DNA of 64,000 nucleotides from Streptomyces sp. NBC_00457 (GCF_036014015.1 NZ_CP107905.1:6758001-6822000); one strand, 5' to 3'. Counted from the stretch's first letter, positions 52,474 through 62,740 are shown. Made by a program: numbers and translations. The notes: generated from the letters alone by a model not told the origin.

Positions 52474-53176
52474 ACAGAGAACCCAGCACCGGCGCGTTCA
52501 CCCGCCGGTCCGTCAGCCGCAGGGCCTCCCAGACCGTGACCTGATTCGCGGTGAGGACCGGCTTGCCCAGTTCCTTCTCCAGGGCGGGGAGATGGGAGGC
52601 GGTGTGGAGGGCGGTGTCCGGGAGGAGGACCGCTTCCGCGTCCGTGTGGTCCGCCTCGCGCGCCAGCGTCAGGACCTCTTCCTCACCCCACGTGCCGACC
52701 TCGGCCGCCGTGATGATGCCGGAGCCGCGGACGGAGAGCACCTCAGCGCCGCCCGCCCGCAGGAACTCAGCGAACAGGTCCGCCACGTCCGACGGATACG
52801 TCGCGCCGACCGCGACCCGCCGCACGTCCAGCTCCCGCACCGCGTGCACGAAGGCGAAGGACGTCGAGGAAGCGGGCATGCCGGCCGCGAGCGCGAGGCT
52901 GCGGACCTGGTCATGGGCGCCCTCCCAGCCGTAGACGAAGCTGCCGCTGGTGCAGGCCCACACCACCGCCTCGGCGCCGGTCAGGCGGAGGTCCTCGACG
53001 CCCGCCGCGAGTCGTTCCGCCGAGCCCATCCCGAGCAGCGCGTCGACACGGTGGGCGTCCTCGCCGATGTCCGTGTGGATCACGTCGAGCCGGATGTCGC
53101 TGCCCAGGAGCAGCTCGATGCGTGGATAGTCGTCCTCGGCGGAGTGGCCCGGGTAGAGGAATCCGAGTGCTGTCAT
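52445..53176 (-). CDS. Asp/Glu racemase-superfamily protein (maleate isomerase/arylmalonate decarboxylase-like), one Cys
   Basis: 243 aa from ATG 53176, which overlaps the upstream gene stop by 4 nt. N-terminal ALGFLYPGHSAEDDYPR; the first active-site Cys is in VVWACTSGSFVYG. The second Cys of maleate isomerases is replaced: the matching segment reads LLPDTALHTASH. A single Cys is found in arylmalonate decarboxylase. Chemistry is therefore likely different from its upstream paralog. Substrate unknown. Confidence 0.85.
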   Translation of the reverse strand: MTALGFLYPGHSAEDDYPRIELLLGSDIRLDVIHTDIGEDAHRVDALLGMGSAERLAAGVEDLRLTGAEAVVWACTSGSFVYGWEGAHDQVRSLALAAGMPASSTSFAFVHAVRELDVRRVAVGATYPSDVADLFAEFLRAGGAEVLSVRGSGIITAAEVGTWGEEEVLTLAREADHTDAEAVLLPDTALHTASHLPALEKELGKPVLTANQVTVWEALRLTDRRVNAPVLGSLFTREPIVQA

Positions 53177-54012
53177 GTCCACCCTTCCTGCTGCTGCTCT
53201 TCCTCCGGCAGTGCGGGGCCGGAACCCTCCGGCAGTACGGCGCCGGAACTCTCCGGCACCACGGGGCCGATCCGCGCGGCCGGATCGATCAGCCGCTGAT
53301 ACGGCCCCACCGCTCGGGTACCCAGTCGGCGCAGTGCCGCCCACATCGTCACCTGGTTGGCCGACAGGACCGGCAGGCGCAGTTCCGCCTCGAGTTGGGG
53401 GATGACGTCGTACGTGGGCAGGTTGGTGCAGCTGATGAACAGGGCGTCCGCCCCGCCCCGGCTCACCGCCTGCCGCGCCATGTCCGCCACGTTCCGGTAC
53501 GGCACCTTCCAGATGTGCCGCGTCAGGCCCATGAACGCGCAGCCCGTGACCGTGACGCCCGCCTCCGCCACGTACTCCTCCAGCGAGCGGGTCACCGACA
53601 CCGTGTACGGCGTCACCAGCGCCACCCTCCGCGCGCCCAGCGAGGCCAGCGCCTCCAGCAGCGCGCCGGACGTCGTGAGGGACGGCACGGCGCCCTCGCG
53701 GGTCATCGCCTCGCACATCGCGCGTTCGCCCGCGACGCCGCCGACGAAGCTGCCGGAGGTGCAGGCGTAGGCGACGACCTCGGGCGTGACGGCGTTCAGG
53801 GTGCGCACGGCGTCGCCGAGCGTCTCGTGCTCGCTGACCAGCCGGGCCAGGTCGAGGCTGACCTCCACGGGCACGAACGGCGTGCGCGTGAGGTGGAGGG
53901 AGACGTCGTCGGGCACCCAGCGCCACAGCTCGCGATCCAGCGCGAAGTCGAAGGGGGCCACTACACCGACACCGCGCTGAAGGCGCGGTCCGCCCAGAAA
54001 GGAGACATCCAT
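53173..54012 (-). CDS. Maleate cis-trans isomerase-like protein, two Cys
   Basis: 279 aa from ATG 54012 (MDVSFLGGPRLQRGVGVVAPF). Active-site Cys residues are in AYACTSGSFVGG and FISCTNLPTYD, as in maleate isomerase and Asp/Glu racemases. The tail is Gly/Pro/Glu-rich and unrelated. Upstream gene of a coupled pair of paralogs; the operon follows the Ehu locus. Confidence 0.85.
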   Translation of the reverse strand: MDVSFLGGPRLQRGVGVVAPFDFALDRELWRWVPDDVSLHLTRTPFVPVEVSLDLARLVSEHETLGDAVRTLNAVTPEVVAYACTSGSFVGGVAGERAMCEAMTREGAVPSLTTSGALLEALASLGARRVALVTPYTVSVTRSLEEYVAEAGVTVTGCAFMGLTRHIWKVPYRNVADMARQAVSRGGADALFISCTNLPTYDVIPQLEAELRLPVLSANQVTMWAALRRLGTRAVGPYQRLIDPAARIGPVVPESSGAVLPEGSGPALPEEEQQQEGWT

Positions 54013-54217
54013 GGCAGGCACCGGCCTCACATGAGGAACGAGAGGGCAGCGGACCCAACGCCCGCCCATGTTGACGAAGGTAGGTTCGGGTGCGAGCGTG
54101 GTCAATCCTCGCATGTCGCCCGCAGGTCAACGTGTCGTTACCGGCACATCACCGCCCACGTCAGACGACTGTCATCGCCGAGAAATCGTTGAGAAAACGC
54201 CGAGAAACGGCCCTCGA

Positions 54218-55177
54218 ATGACCTCACCCCCGTCCGCCCCCACCCTCCTCGTCCTCGACGCCGAGCCGCCGCCCCGCCTCGGCCGCCTCACCGGCCGCGC
54301 GCGCATCGAACACGCGGCCCCCTCGACCCTCGCCGAGCGCCTCCCGCACGCCGATGTGCTCCTGGTCTGGGACTTCACCTCGCACGCCGTGCGCGAGGCC
54401 TGGCCGGGCGAGGGACCGCGCCCGCGCTGGGTGCACACGGCGAGCGCGGGCGTGGACCATCTGATGTGCCCGGAGCTGGCCGACTCCGACACGGTGGTCA
54501 CCAACGCACGCGGCATCTTCGACCAGCCCATCGCCGAGTACGTCGCCGCGCTCGTCCTCGCGATGGCCAAGGATCTGCCGCGGACGTGGGAGCTCCAGCG
54601 CGCCCGGGAGTGGCGCCACCGCGAGTCGCAGCGGGTCGCGGGCACACGCGCGTGCGTCGTCGGTTCGGGCCCGATCGGGCGGACGATCGCCCGTACCCTC
54701 AAGGCCCTCGAAGTGACGACCGCGCTCGTCGGACGCACCTCGCGCACCGGCGTCCACGGCCCCGAGGACCTCGACCGGCTGATGGCGCGCGCCGACTGGG
54801 TGATCGCCGCCGCGCCGCTCACCGAGCAGACGCACGGCATGTTCGACGCCCGCCGCTTCGGCATGATGCAGCCCTCCGCACGCTTCATCAACGTCGGCCG
54901 CGGCCAGCTGGTCGTCGAGGACGCGCTCGCCGAGGCGCTGGCCAAGCGGTGGATCGCGGGCGCAGCCCTGGACGTCTTCGAGCACGAACCCCTCACCCCC
55001 GACAGCCCGTTGTGGCAGTTGCCCGGCCTGATCGTGTCCCCGCACATGAGCGGCGACACGATCGGCTGGCGGGACGAACTCGGTCGGCAGTTCCTGGAGT
55101 TGTACGAACGCTGGGAGGCGGGCAGATCACTGCTGAACGTGGTCGACAAGAAGCGCGGGTACGTACCCGGACGCTGA
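54218..55177 (+). CDS. D-2-hydroxyacid dehydrogenase
   Basis: 319 aa from ATG 54218. NAD-binding GSGPIGRTIARTLKAL; catalytic Arg in NVGRGQLV, Glu in DVFEHEPL and His in SPHMSG; Asp/Ser dimer region. Reduces 2-oxo acids or oxidises D-2-hydroxy acids. Followed by the amidase after 19 bp, so the two are probably one transcript. Confidence 0.9.
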   Translation: MTSPPSAPTLLVLDAEPPPRLGRLTGRARIEHAAPSTLAERLPHADVLLVWDFTSHAVREAWPGEGPRPRWVHTASAGVDHLMCPELADSDTVVTNARGIFDQPIAEYVAALVLAMAKDLPRTWELQRAREWRHRESQRVAGTRACVVGSGPIGRTIARTLKALEVTTALVGRTSRTGVHGPEDLDRLMARADWVIAAAPLTEQTHGMFDARRFGMMQPSARFINVGRGQLVVEDALAEALAKRWIAGAALDVFEHEPLTPDSPLWQLPGLIVSPHMSGDTIGWRDELGRQFLELYERWEAGRSLLNVVDKKRGYVPGR

Positions 55178-55196
55178 CGTCCCTGGAGGATGCTGC

Positions 55197-56585
55197 ATGT
55201 CGGAGCTCACCGAGCTGACCGCCGTACAACTCGTCAACGGCTTCCGAAAGGGCGAGTTCAGCCCCGTCGAGGCGACCCGCGCGGCCCTGGAACGCGCCGA
55301 GCAACTGCAGCCGGTCGTCAACGCGTTCGTACGTCTCGACCCCGAGGACGCGCTCGCGCGGGCCGCCGAGTCGGAGCGGCGGTGGCGGCGCGGGGAGCCG
55401 GCCGGGCTGGTGGACGGGGTGCCGGTGACGGTGAAGGACATCCTGCTGATGCGGGGCGGGCCGACGCTCAAGGGCTCCAAGGCCATTGACCCGAACGGCC
55501 GTTGGGACGAGGACGCCCCCTCCGTCGCCCGGCTGCGCGAGCACGGCGCCGTGTTCCTCGGGAAGACCACGACGCCCGAGTTCGGCTGGAAGGGCGTCAC
55601 GGACTCACCGCTGTCCGGGGTGACCCGAAACCCCCACGACACCTCACGCACCGCGGGCGGTTCGAGCGGCGGAAGCGCGGCGGCCGTGGCGCTGGGCGCG
55701 GGGCCGTTGTCGCTCGGCACGGACGGCGGCGGCAGTGTCCGCATCCCGGCCGCCTTCTGCGGGATCTTCGCGCTGAAGCCGACGTACGGACGGGTGCCGC
55801 TGTATCCCGCGAGCGCCTTCGGCACGCTGGCGCACGTCGGGCCGATGACGCGGGACGCGGCGGACGCGGCGCTGCTGATGGACGTGATCGGCGGTCCCGA
55901 CGCCCGGGACTGGTCGGCGCTCGCACCGGCCACCTCCTTCGTCCAGGCCCTCGCGGGCGGCGTCCGCGGGCTGCGGGTCGCCTACTCGCCCGCGCTGGGC
56001 GGCCAGGTGGCGGTCCGTCCCGCGGTCGCCGCGGCCGTACGGCGGGCCGTGGAACGCCTGGCCGGGCTCGGCGCGTACGTCGAGGAGACCGACCCCGACT
56101 TCACCGACCCGGTGGACGCCTTCCACACCCTGTGGTTCAGCGGCGCGGCCCGGGTGACCCAGCCCTTCGGGCCGCACCAGCGCGAGTTGCTCGATCCCGG
56201 ACTCCGCGAGATCTGCGCCCTCGGCGCCCGCTACAGCGCGCTGGACTACCTCGCCGCGGTCGACGTCCGCATGGAACTCGGGCGCCGGATGGGGCACTTC
56301 CACGAGTCGTACGACCTGCTGGTCACGCCGACCCTGCCGATCACCGCGTTCGAGGCGGGCGCCGAGGTACCGAAGGGATCAGGGCACCGGCGGTGGACCG
56401 GCTGGACGCCGTTCACCTACCCGTTCAACATGACCCAGCAGCCGGCGGCGACGGTGCCGGTGGGGACGGATGGGGACGGGTTGCCGATCGGGATGCAGAT
56501 CCTGGGGGCACGGCACCGGGACGATCTGGTGCTGCGGGCGGCGCATGCGCTCTACGAGGCAGGGGGCGCCGGCCCTCGGGAATAA
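55197..56585 (+). CDS. Amidase (amidase-signature family)
   Basis: 462 aa. The Ser-cisSer-Lys triad is complete: Lys80 (VTVKDIL), cis-Ser156 in TAGGSSGGS and nucleophile Ser180 in [13 protein letters not shown], at the standard 24-residue spacing. Cytosolic; hydrolyses a small amide, perhaps in the breakdown of the Ehu-imported compound. Follows the dehydrogenase by 19 bp and precedes the LLM oxidoreductase by 77 bp. Confidence 0.92.
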   Translation: MSELTELTAVQLVNGFRKGEFSPVEATRAALERAEQLQPVVNAFVRLDPEDALARAAESERRWRRGEPAGLVDGVPVTVKDILLMRGGPTLKGSKAIDPNGRWDEDAPSVARLREHGAVFLGKTTTPEFGWKGVTDSPLSGVTRNPHDTSRTAGGSSGGSAAAVALGAGPLSLGTDGGGSVRIPAAFCGIFALKPTYGRVPLYPASAFGTLAHVGPMTRDAADAALLMDVIGGPDARDWSALAPATSFVQALAGGVRGLRVAYSPALGGQVAVRPAVAAAVRRAVERLAGLGAYVEETDPDFTDPVDAFHTLWFSGAARVTQPFGPHQRELLDPGLREICALGARYSALDYLAAVDVRMELGRRMGHFHESYDLLVTPTLPITAFEAGAEVPKGSGHRRWTGWTPFTYPFNMTQQPAATVPVGTDGDGLPIGMQILGARHRDDLVLRAAHALYEAGGAGPRE

Positions 56586-56662
56586 CCCCCGGGAATAAAC
56601 GGAGACAGCCTCCTGTTGCACTGCCGCGGACAGCGCACGGCACCAACACAGGAGGCTTCACC

Positions 56663-57754
56663 GTGACGGCAGACGAGATACGGGGCACAGCGCAGGGCAC
56701 GGCCCCCACCGCCCTCTCCGTACTGGACCTGGTGACCGTCGGTGCGGGACACACCGCCACCGACGCCCTCCGTACCAGCGTCGAGCTGTCCCGCCTCGCC
56801 GAAAAGCGCGGCTTCCACCGCTACTGGGTCGCCGAGCACCACTCCATGCCGGGCGTGGCCTCCTCGTCGCCGGCCGTGATCCTCGCCCACCTCGCCGCAC
56901 ACACCAGCCGCATCCGCCTCGGCTCGGGCGGCGTGATGCTCCCGAACCACGCCCCGCTCGTCATCGCGGAGCAGTTCGGCACGCTGGAGGCGATGGCGCC
57001 GGGCCGCGTCGACCTGGGCCTCGGCCGAGCCCCCGGCACGGACGGCGCCACCGCGGCAGCCCTGCGGCGCACGGACCACCTGGGCGAGGGTGCCGACGAC
57101 TTCCCCCAGCAGCTCGCCGAGCTGGTCCGCTTCCTGGACGACGACTTCCCCGACGGCCACCCCTACCGCCGGATCCACGCCGTCCCCGGCCCGGTCCAGG
57201 CGACCAGCCCCGGCGGCGTCCAGTCCCCGCACCGCCCCCCGGTCTGGCTGCTCGGCTCCTCCGGCTTCAGTGCCCGTCTCGCCGCCGCTCTCGGCCTGCC
57301 CTTCGCCTTCGCGCACCACTTCTCCGCGCAGAACACGATCCCGGCCCTGGAGATCTACCGGGAGTCCTTCCAGCCGTCCGCGCTCCTCGACGAGCCCTAC
57401 GCCCTCATCGGCGTCTCCGCGCTCGCCACCGACGACGAGAAGGAGGCCCGCCGCCAGGTCATGGCCGGCGCCCTGAACATGATCCGCCTGCGCACCGGAC
57501 GTCCCGGCCTCGTCCCGACCCCCGAGGAAGCCGAGGCCCACGAATTCAGCCCCATGGAGCGGGAGTTCATCGGCTCCTGGAACTCCAACATCATCCACGG
57601 CACCGCCGACGAGGTCCGCGCCGGCCTCGACGACCTCCAGAAGCGCACCGGGGCCGACGAGTTGATGCTCACCTCGCACGCCCACGACGGAGCCGTCCGC
57701 GTCCGCAGCTACGAACTCATCGCGGACGCCTACGGGTTGCCGACCGCCGCCTGA
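56663..57754 (+). CDS. LLM-class flavin-dependent oxidoreductase
   Basis: 363 aa from GTG 56663, with AGGAGG about 7 nt upstream. Bacterial luciferase-like TIM barrel: [60 protein letters not shown], and [12 protein letters not shown]. Uses reduced FMN and oxygen to act on an organic substrate. Ends 25 bp into the convergent cdgA gene. Confidence 0.9.
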   Translation: MTADEIRGTAQGTAPTALSVLDLVTVGAGHTATDALRTSVELSRLAEKRGFHRYWVAEHHSMPGVASSSPAVILAHLAAHTSRIRLGSGGVMLPNHAPLVIAEQFGTLEAMAPGRVDLGLGRAPGTDGATAAALRRTDHLGEGADDFPQQLAELVRFLDDDFPDGHPYRRIHAVPGPVQATSPGGVQSPHRPPVWLLGSSGFSARLAAALGLPFAFAHHFSAQNTIPALEIYRESFQPSALLDEPYALIGVSALATDDEKEARRQVMAGALNMIRLRTGRPGLVPTPEEAEAHEFSPMEREFIGSWNSNIIHGTADEVRAGLDDLQKRTGADELMLTSHAHDGAVRVRSYELIADAYGLPTAA

Positions 57755-59595
57755 ACTTCGGGCGGGCCCAGCAGCTCGGAGATACGATCCGGCGGCACCG
57801 GACGGGAGTACAGCCACCCCTGCCCGGTGTCGCAGCCGATGTGACGGAGCCGGGTGGCCTGCGCCGACGTCTCCACGCACTCCGCCGTGACGGTCAGCCC
57901 CAGCCGGTGGGCGAGCTGGATCATCGCCTCGACGATGACCTCGTCCGCCGGGTTGGGCGCGACGGCCTTGTCGGCGGTGCTGTCGGTGCTGTCGTACTGG
58001 AAGCCCCGTACGAACGACCCGTCGAGCTTCAGCACCGACACCGGCAGCCGGCTGAGGTAGGCCAGGTTCGAGTAGCCGGTGCCGAAGTCGTCGATCGCGA
58101 TGCCCACGCCCATCTCGCTGAGCGCCTGGAGCGCTTGGAGGGGGCGGCCCGCCGAGCCCATCACCGCGGACTCGGTGAGTTCGAGCTGGAGCAGATGCGG
58201 TGCGAGGCCCGTCTCCGCCAGCGTCTCGGCCACGTCCGCCACCAGGTCCGAGTCCCAGACCTGGCGGACCGCCACATTGACGCTGACGAACAGCGGGGGT
58301 TCGTCGGGGTGTTCCACCTGCCAGCGCCGCGCCTGCCGGCAGGCCGTGGCGAGCACCCAGCGGCCCAGCGGAACGATCGAACCGTCCTCCTCCGCCAATC
58401 CGATGAACCGATTCGGCGTCAGTACGCCGAACTGTGGATGGTTCCATCTGACCAACGCCTCGACCCCGCGCAGCCGTCCGTCCTCCATGCCCACCAACGG
58501 CTGGTATTCGAGGGTGAATTCACCACGCTCGATGGCCGGGCGGAGGGTGGAGGCCAGGGCCTGACGGGTCATGCGGTGGGCGTTGCGCTCCGGATCGAAC
58601 AGCGTCCAGCGGTCCTTGCCGTCGGCCTTCGCCCAGTACAGCGTGGTGTCGGCGGCCTGCATCAGACCGGTCGCCGTGGTCCCGGCGGCCCGGCGTTCCA
58701 CCACGCCGATCGACGCCGAGACCGACAGCCGCTGCCCGGACAGGTCGAACGGCGCCTGCAGGGCCCGCAGCACCGACTCGGCCAGATCGGCGAGTTGCTC
58801 GGTACCCGTCGAGTCCTCGACCAGCAGGGCGAACTCGTCCCCGCCGAGCCGCGCCACCAGCGGCGCGCTCGCTCTGGCGTAACCGGCCTCGTCCGCACAG
58901 CGATTGAGGCGCTCCGCCACGGCGGCCAGCAGCCGGTCGCCGACCCGGTGGCCGAGCGTGTCGTTGACCGCCTTGAAGCCGTCGAGGTCCAGGTAGCACA
59001 GCCCGATCCGTCCGGTGCCGCCCTCCGCGTACGCATCCGCCTCCAGCGCGGACGACAGACGCTCGAAGAACAGCGTGCGGTTGGGCAGCCGGGTCACCGG
59101 GTCGTGCATCTGCAAGTGCCGCAGCCGCGCCTGGAGTTCACGCCGGGCACTGATGTCGAAGACGGACAGCAGCACCGCCTCGGCCCGGTCCGGCAGCGGC
59201 CCGACCGTGACCTGCACCCACACCGCCTGCCCGTCGGGATGCTTGATACGACGCGTACAGCGCAGCCGCGCCTGCCGCCCGCGCAGCACCTCGCGATACG
59301 CGTGCCAGGTACGGGCGTCGGACGCCAGGTCCACCAGATCGGCGGCCAGTTTGCCGGTCAACACCTCTGCCTGCGCGCCGAGTAGAGCGCCGAGCGCTTC
59401 ATTGGCGCTGACGACCAGGCCCTCGCGGTCGACCACGGCCATCGCGAGCGGGGCCGCGGAGAACGCGGAACGGAAGTCGACTGGTGGGGTCAGAGTGTCC
59501 GGAGTGGTGCCGGACGACAACATTTCATCACTCTCTGTGACGGCAAGTTGCATGAGATCTGCCGTGGGCGCCGGCCCTTCGGACGTTCCGCTCAC
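57730..59595 (-). CDS. cdgA: PAS-GGDEF-EAL cyclic-di-GMP protein CdgA
   Basis: 621 aa. PAS/PAC (about 40-155), GGDEF domain with motif LGGDEF (250-255), and EAL domain with EAL (379-381) plus [10 protein letters not shown] and KLDGSFVRG. Both catalytic motifs are intact, but the allosteric I-site RxxD upstream of GGDEF is missing (RASA there), so feedback inhibition is unlikely. No membrane span. S. coelicolor CdgA (recalled as SCO2817) has the same domain order and affects development and antibiotic production. Confidence 0.9.
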   Translation of the reverse strand: MSGTSEGPAPTADLMQLAVTESDEMLSSGTTPDTLTPPVDFRSAFSAAPLAMAVVDREGLVVSANEALGALLGAQAEVLTGKLAADLVDLASDARTWHAYREVLRGRQARLRCTRRIKHPDGQAVWVQVTVGPLPDRAEAVLLSVFDISARRELQARLRHLQMHDPVTRLPNRTLFFERLSSALEADAYAEGGTGRIGLCYLDLDGFKAVNDTLGHRVGDRLLAAVAERLNRCADEAGYARASAPLVARLGGDEFALLVEDSTGTEQLADLAESVLRALQAPFDLSGQRLSVSASIGVVERRAAGTTATGLMQAADTTLYWAKADGKDRWTLFDPERNAHRMTRQALASTLRPAIERGEFTLEYQPLVGMEDGRLRGVEALVRWNHPQFGVLTPNRFIGLAEEDGSIVPLGRWVLATACRQARRWQVEHPDEPPLFVSVNVAVRQVWDSDLVADVAETLAETGLAPHLLQLELTESAVMGSAGRPLQALQALSEMGVGIAIDDFGTGYSNLAYLSRLPVSVLKLDGSFVRGFQYDSTDSTADKAVAPNPADEVIVEAMIQLAHRLGLTVTAECVETSAQATRLRHIGCDTGQGWLYSRPVPPDRISELLGPPEVQAAVGNP

Positions 59596-59984
59596 CGCTC
59601 GCTCCCGCAGTGCACTCGATCTTCGGATGGGTCTCGTCGGGATGACCGTCCGGGGAGGAAGGCCTCCGGGCCGTGTCCGGGCTGGAAAGTGTGCCGATCA
59701 TAGAGGCTGGCCCCGGGCCCTTCCAGCCACAGTCCAGTGTCCCCGACGGACCGGCCTTTCTGGCAGATCGTTTCTGCCCGCACATGGGCGGGTTCTTCGG
59801 GCCCTCGATCGCATGTGACGTTCCGTGAGCGATTCGGGGGTGTCGGCTTCGGCTGTTGCCACTGGCCCTCTCTTCTGACGGTCTCTCGGGTATCTCACTC
59901 ATCTGGGCCAGACAAACAGGACGTAGTACGACAATCTCGCACAGGCTGGATGCGGTGTCCCGCGAACCGCACCCGGAGGTCCCC
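59596..59984. other. Intergenic region between cdgA and the protease gene
   Basis: 389 bp with no supported gene. It must hold the divergent promoters of cdgA and the protease. No strong palindrome or known box was recognised. Confidence 0.5.
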
Positions 59985-61298
59985 GTGCCACGTCAGCTCT
60001 CCCTCACCGGACTCACCCATGGGGTCCGCCGAGGGTTCGGCTGGGCGGCGGCGCGGCCCCGACTGCGCAGTACGGCCGCGGTGTTCACCACGATGTCCGC
60101 GCTCGCCGCGACATCCCTGATCACGGGCCCTTCGGTCGCCGAGCCGTACTCTCCGGCCTCGTGCGCCCTGCACCGCACCGACGCCCATCACTCCGAGGGC
60201 GTCGACACCTGGAACGCCGCCTATCCGCGCCCGGCCCGCCGGCTTGACGCGGTGATGGTGTTCCTGTCCTTCCCGGACTCCGCCCCGCTCACCACCCCCG
60301 CCGAACTGACCGCCGACCACTTCCCGGTCACCAGCCGCTTCTTCGAACGCTCTTCCTACGGCCGCTTCACCCTGCGCCCGCACCCGCTCCGGCACTGGAC
60401 CCGGATGCCGCACTCGTCGATGTCGTACGCCATACAGCGCGACTGGAATTCCGCGCACCGGGCGGCCTTCCTGCGCGACGCCATGCGGGTGGCCGACCCG
60501 CACGTCGACTTCTCCCGCTACGACATCGTCTACTTCGTCGCCGATCCGCACGCCCCCGGCGTCGACTCGGACGCGACGAAGGTCGTCAACCTGGAGACTC
60601 CGCTGCGCGCCGACGGCACGGACCTGCGCCGGGTCGTCACGGTCTTCGAACAGCATCCGCCGGACCGGCTGGTCCTGGCCCATGAGACCGGGCATGTCTT
60701 CGACCTGCCCGACCTGTACCACCGGCCGACGGACGACGAGGGCGACTGGGACACCTATGTCGGCGACTGGGACCTGATGGGCAGCCAGTTCGGCCTGGCG
60801 CCCGACCTGTTCGGCTGGCACAAGTGGAAGCTGGGCTGGCTGGACGGCCGGCAGGTGAGATGCGTGCAGGGCAGCGGGCCCACCCGGCTGACCCTGGAGC
60901 CGCTGTCGGCGGGCCCGGACGACCCGGCGACCGGCGCCGCGGGCGCCCCGTCCTTCGGCCTCGGCAACGGCACCAAGGTGGCCATCCTCCGCACCGGCGC
61001 CGACACGGCCCTCGCCTTCGAGGCCCGCGGCCCCGTCGGCAACGACGCGACGGCCTGCCGCCAGGGCATCCTCGTCTACCGCGTCCGCAGCGGCGAGGCA
61101 TCCGTCGGTGGCCCGATCCAGGTCATCGACGCCCACCCCCGCACCGAGGCCTGCTGGGCGAACTCCGTCTACCCACCCCTCGCGGACGCCCCGGTCGCCC
61201 TCGGCGAGACCTTCACCGTGCCGGGCGAAGGGGTCCGGGTGGAGGTGGAGGGGCGGACGGCGGCGGGGGCGTGGACGGTGAGGATCACGAGAGCGTGA
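59985..61298 (+). CDS. Secreted M6-like metalloprotease
   Basis: 437 aa from GTG 59985 (GGAGG 5 nt upstream); the longer in-frame extension lacks a signal-like start. N terminus with basic residues then VFTTMSALAATSLITGPSVA-EP, a Tat/Sec-like signal. Zinc motif HETGHVFDLPDLY (HExxH with Asp), as in the M6/immune-inhibitor A group. Secreted; targets unknown. Followed by a hairpin and tRNA-Lys 3. Confidence 0.87.
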   Translation: MPRQLSLTGLTHGVRRGFGWAAARPRLRSTAAVFTTMSALAATSLITGPSVAEPYSPASCALHRTDAHHSEGVDTWNAAYPRPARRLDAVMVFLSFPDSAPLTTPAELTADHFPVTSRFFERSSYGRFTLRPHPLRHWTRMPHSSMSYAIQRDWNSAHRAAFLRDAMRVADPHVDFSRYDIVYFVADPHAPGVDSDATKVVNLETPLRADGTDLRRVVTVFEQHPPDRLVLAHETGHVFDLPDLYHRPTDDEGDWDTYVGDWDLMGSQFGLAPDLFGWHKWKLGWLDGRQVRCVQGSGPTRLTLEPLSAGPDDPATGAAGAPSFGLGNGTKVAILRTGADTALAFEARGPVGNDATACRQGILVYRVRSGEASVGGPIQVIDAHPRTEACWANSVYPPLADAPVALGETFTVPGEGVRVEVEGRTAAGAWTVRITRA

Positions 61299-61330
61299 TC
61301 CCGTCGGTTGTGTGTCTGGGGGGCACGCAA

Positions 61331-61358
61331 AAGGCCTCCCACCTGAGTGAGAGGCCTT
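61331..61358. terminator. Terminator between protease gene and tRNA-Lys 3
   Basis: AAGGCCTC-N12-GAGGCCTT, 8 bp stem followed on the minus strand by TTTTGC. It terminates the tRNA-Lys transcript and possibly the protease gene. Confidence 0.8.
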
Positions 61359-61366
61359 CCGGTCGG

Positions 61367-61440
61367 TGCGCCGCCAGGGACTCGAACCCCGGACCCGCTG
61401 ATTAAGAGTCAGCTGCTCTAACCAACTGAGCTAGCGGCGC
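61367..61440 (-). tRNA. tRNA-Lys(CTT), copy 3
   Basis: 74 nt, identical to copies at 39328 and 45271. Its 5' end overlaps the stop codon of the upstream gene: the TAG of that gene is bases 8-10 of the tRNA. Confidence 0.97.
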
Positions 61441-62021
61441 CTGCTGACGTCGTAGACCTTAGCACCCTGATCGGCGGGAGGAAAAATCGATATCCGTACG
61501 GTGGTCCGGGCCGCCCGCACGGCCGCCCACAGCAGGATTTCCGGCCCCGGCAGCCACGGGTGACGGGTGTCGGGGGCGACGAGCCAGCGGGAGTGGAGGC
61601 CGACCGCACCGAGGGGGGCGGGGAGGGTCACGGCGTCACCGTGGCCGTGGCAGAGCAGTGGCGGGATTCCACCGCTCCGGCCGGCCCACTCCTCCCATTC
61701 CAGCAGCGACGGCAGCCGGTGTGCCGTACCCGTCCCGGCGAACAGCAGCATCCGCCCCCGGAACACCGCGACCGGCCCGGACCCCGGTCCCTCGTCCCAC
61801 AACCGGTCCAGCATCTGCCGCCCGAAGACCGCGGGCACGCTCACGACATCGAAGGCAGTACCGCACGGCAGCACGACCGGCGCGTCCGGCCGCTCCTCCC
61901 ACAGCGCGAGAGCGCTCCGCGGGTACGCCCCGGCCGACGCCAGCCACGCTGCACCGTCCGCGGTGACACCGGATACGTCGAATCGATCGGACAACGTCTC
62001 ATTGCGGGTGCTGCTGCTCAT
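61431..62021 (-). CDS. Prim-pol-like N-terminal domain protein
   Basis: 196 aa from ATG 62021 (MSSSTRNETLSDRFD). The fold looks like the bifunctional primase/polymerase N-terminal domain common in Streptomyces: LASAGAYPRSALALWEERPDAPVVLPCGTAFDVVSVPAVFG and GHGDAVTLP. No helicase domain follows. Its stop lies inside the tRNA-Lys 3 gene. Function unknown; the assignment is from memory of similar proteins. Confidence 0.72.
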   Translation of the reverse strand: MSSSTRNETLSDRFDVSGVTADGAAWLASAGAYPRSALALWEERPDAPVVLPCGTAFDVVSVPAVFGRQMLDRLWDEGPGSGPVAVFRGRMLLFAGTGTAHRLPSLLEWEEWAGRSGGIPPLLCHGHGDAVTLPAPLGAVGLHSRWLVAPDTRHPWLPGPEILLWAAVRAARTTVRISIFPPADQGAKVYDVSRRR

Positions 62022-62255
62022 ACCGTCCAGATCTACCGCCGGTGAGCAGACAGTCCCAGAGGGTTGCCGGAAACGGGGACAGAGAGCAACGGGAGGGAGT
62101 ATCTTGCCCGCCTGGCATATGCCGCCCACCCCTACTGCGGGTAGGGCGCAGGCGGCACCCCGTCAGCGCCGGGCCGGCGCGACCCACCCCGCCCCAGCGA
62201 CCGCGCCGGGCCGCGCGACCCACCCCCGGCCAGCACCAGCCAACGTTCACGTCAC

Positions 62256-62627
62256 TCACACCGGATCCGCAGTCCCCCGCCCATCCCCGGCAACCCCCCG
62301 CAAAAGATCCCGCCCGAACTCGACCATCTTCTTCGCGTAGTCCTCGGTCCACTCGGCCCGCTCAGCGATATCCGCCGCCGTCAGCCGATCGAACCGCCGA
62401 GGATCCGCCAACTGCGCGGCCGCGATCGCCTGAAACTCCACCGCACGATCCGTCGCCGCCCGAAACGCCTGCGTCAGCTCCGTCGCCCGCGCCAGCAACG
62501 CGCGCGGATCCTCGATCGACTCCAGATCGAAGAAGTGCTCCGGATCGTCCGCCACCTGCGCGGGCTCGAAGAGCAGTGGCGCGGGGCGTAGCCGCGGTTC
62601 GTTCCGACGCGGCGTGGGCTCCGCCAT
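62256..62627 (-). CDS. Small cytosolic protein, unknown
   Basis: 123 aa from ATG 62627; GAGGAGGA lies 7 nt upstream and decides this start. Predicted mostly helical: FFDLESIEDPRALLARATELTQAFRAATDRAVEFQAIAAAQLAD, RRFDRLTAADIAERAEWTEDYAKKMVEFGRDLLRG. No family recognised. Possibly a DNA-binding or scaffold protein, unproven. Confidence 0.7.
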   Translation of the reverse strand: MAEPTPRRNEPRLRPAPLLFEPAQVADDPEHFFDLESIEDPRALLARATELTQAFRAATDRAVEFQAIAAAQLADPRRFDRLTAADIAERAEWTEDYAKKMVEFGRDLLRGVAGDGRGTADPV

Positions 62628-62740
62628 GTCTGTCTCCTCCTCGTACGTCATGGGCGGCCGGCCTGTGGAGCGGGCCACCGTCCATTGTCTCGCGCCTCCG
62701 CAAGTGGGCCTGCGGCACATGGCACCGGCACAAGCCTCAC

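Noticed and set aside
56552..58447. 631 aa minus-strand frame spanning two gene ends
   Set aside because: Antisense to the LLM oxidoreductase and out of frame in cdgA; no family features.
57841..59385. 514 aa plus-strand frame opposite cdgA
   Set aside because: Antisense shadow with Arg/His-rich non-protein-like composition; GGDEF/EAL gene is clear on the other strand.
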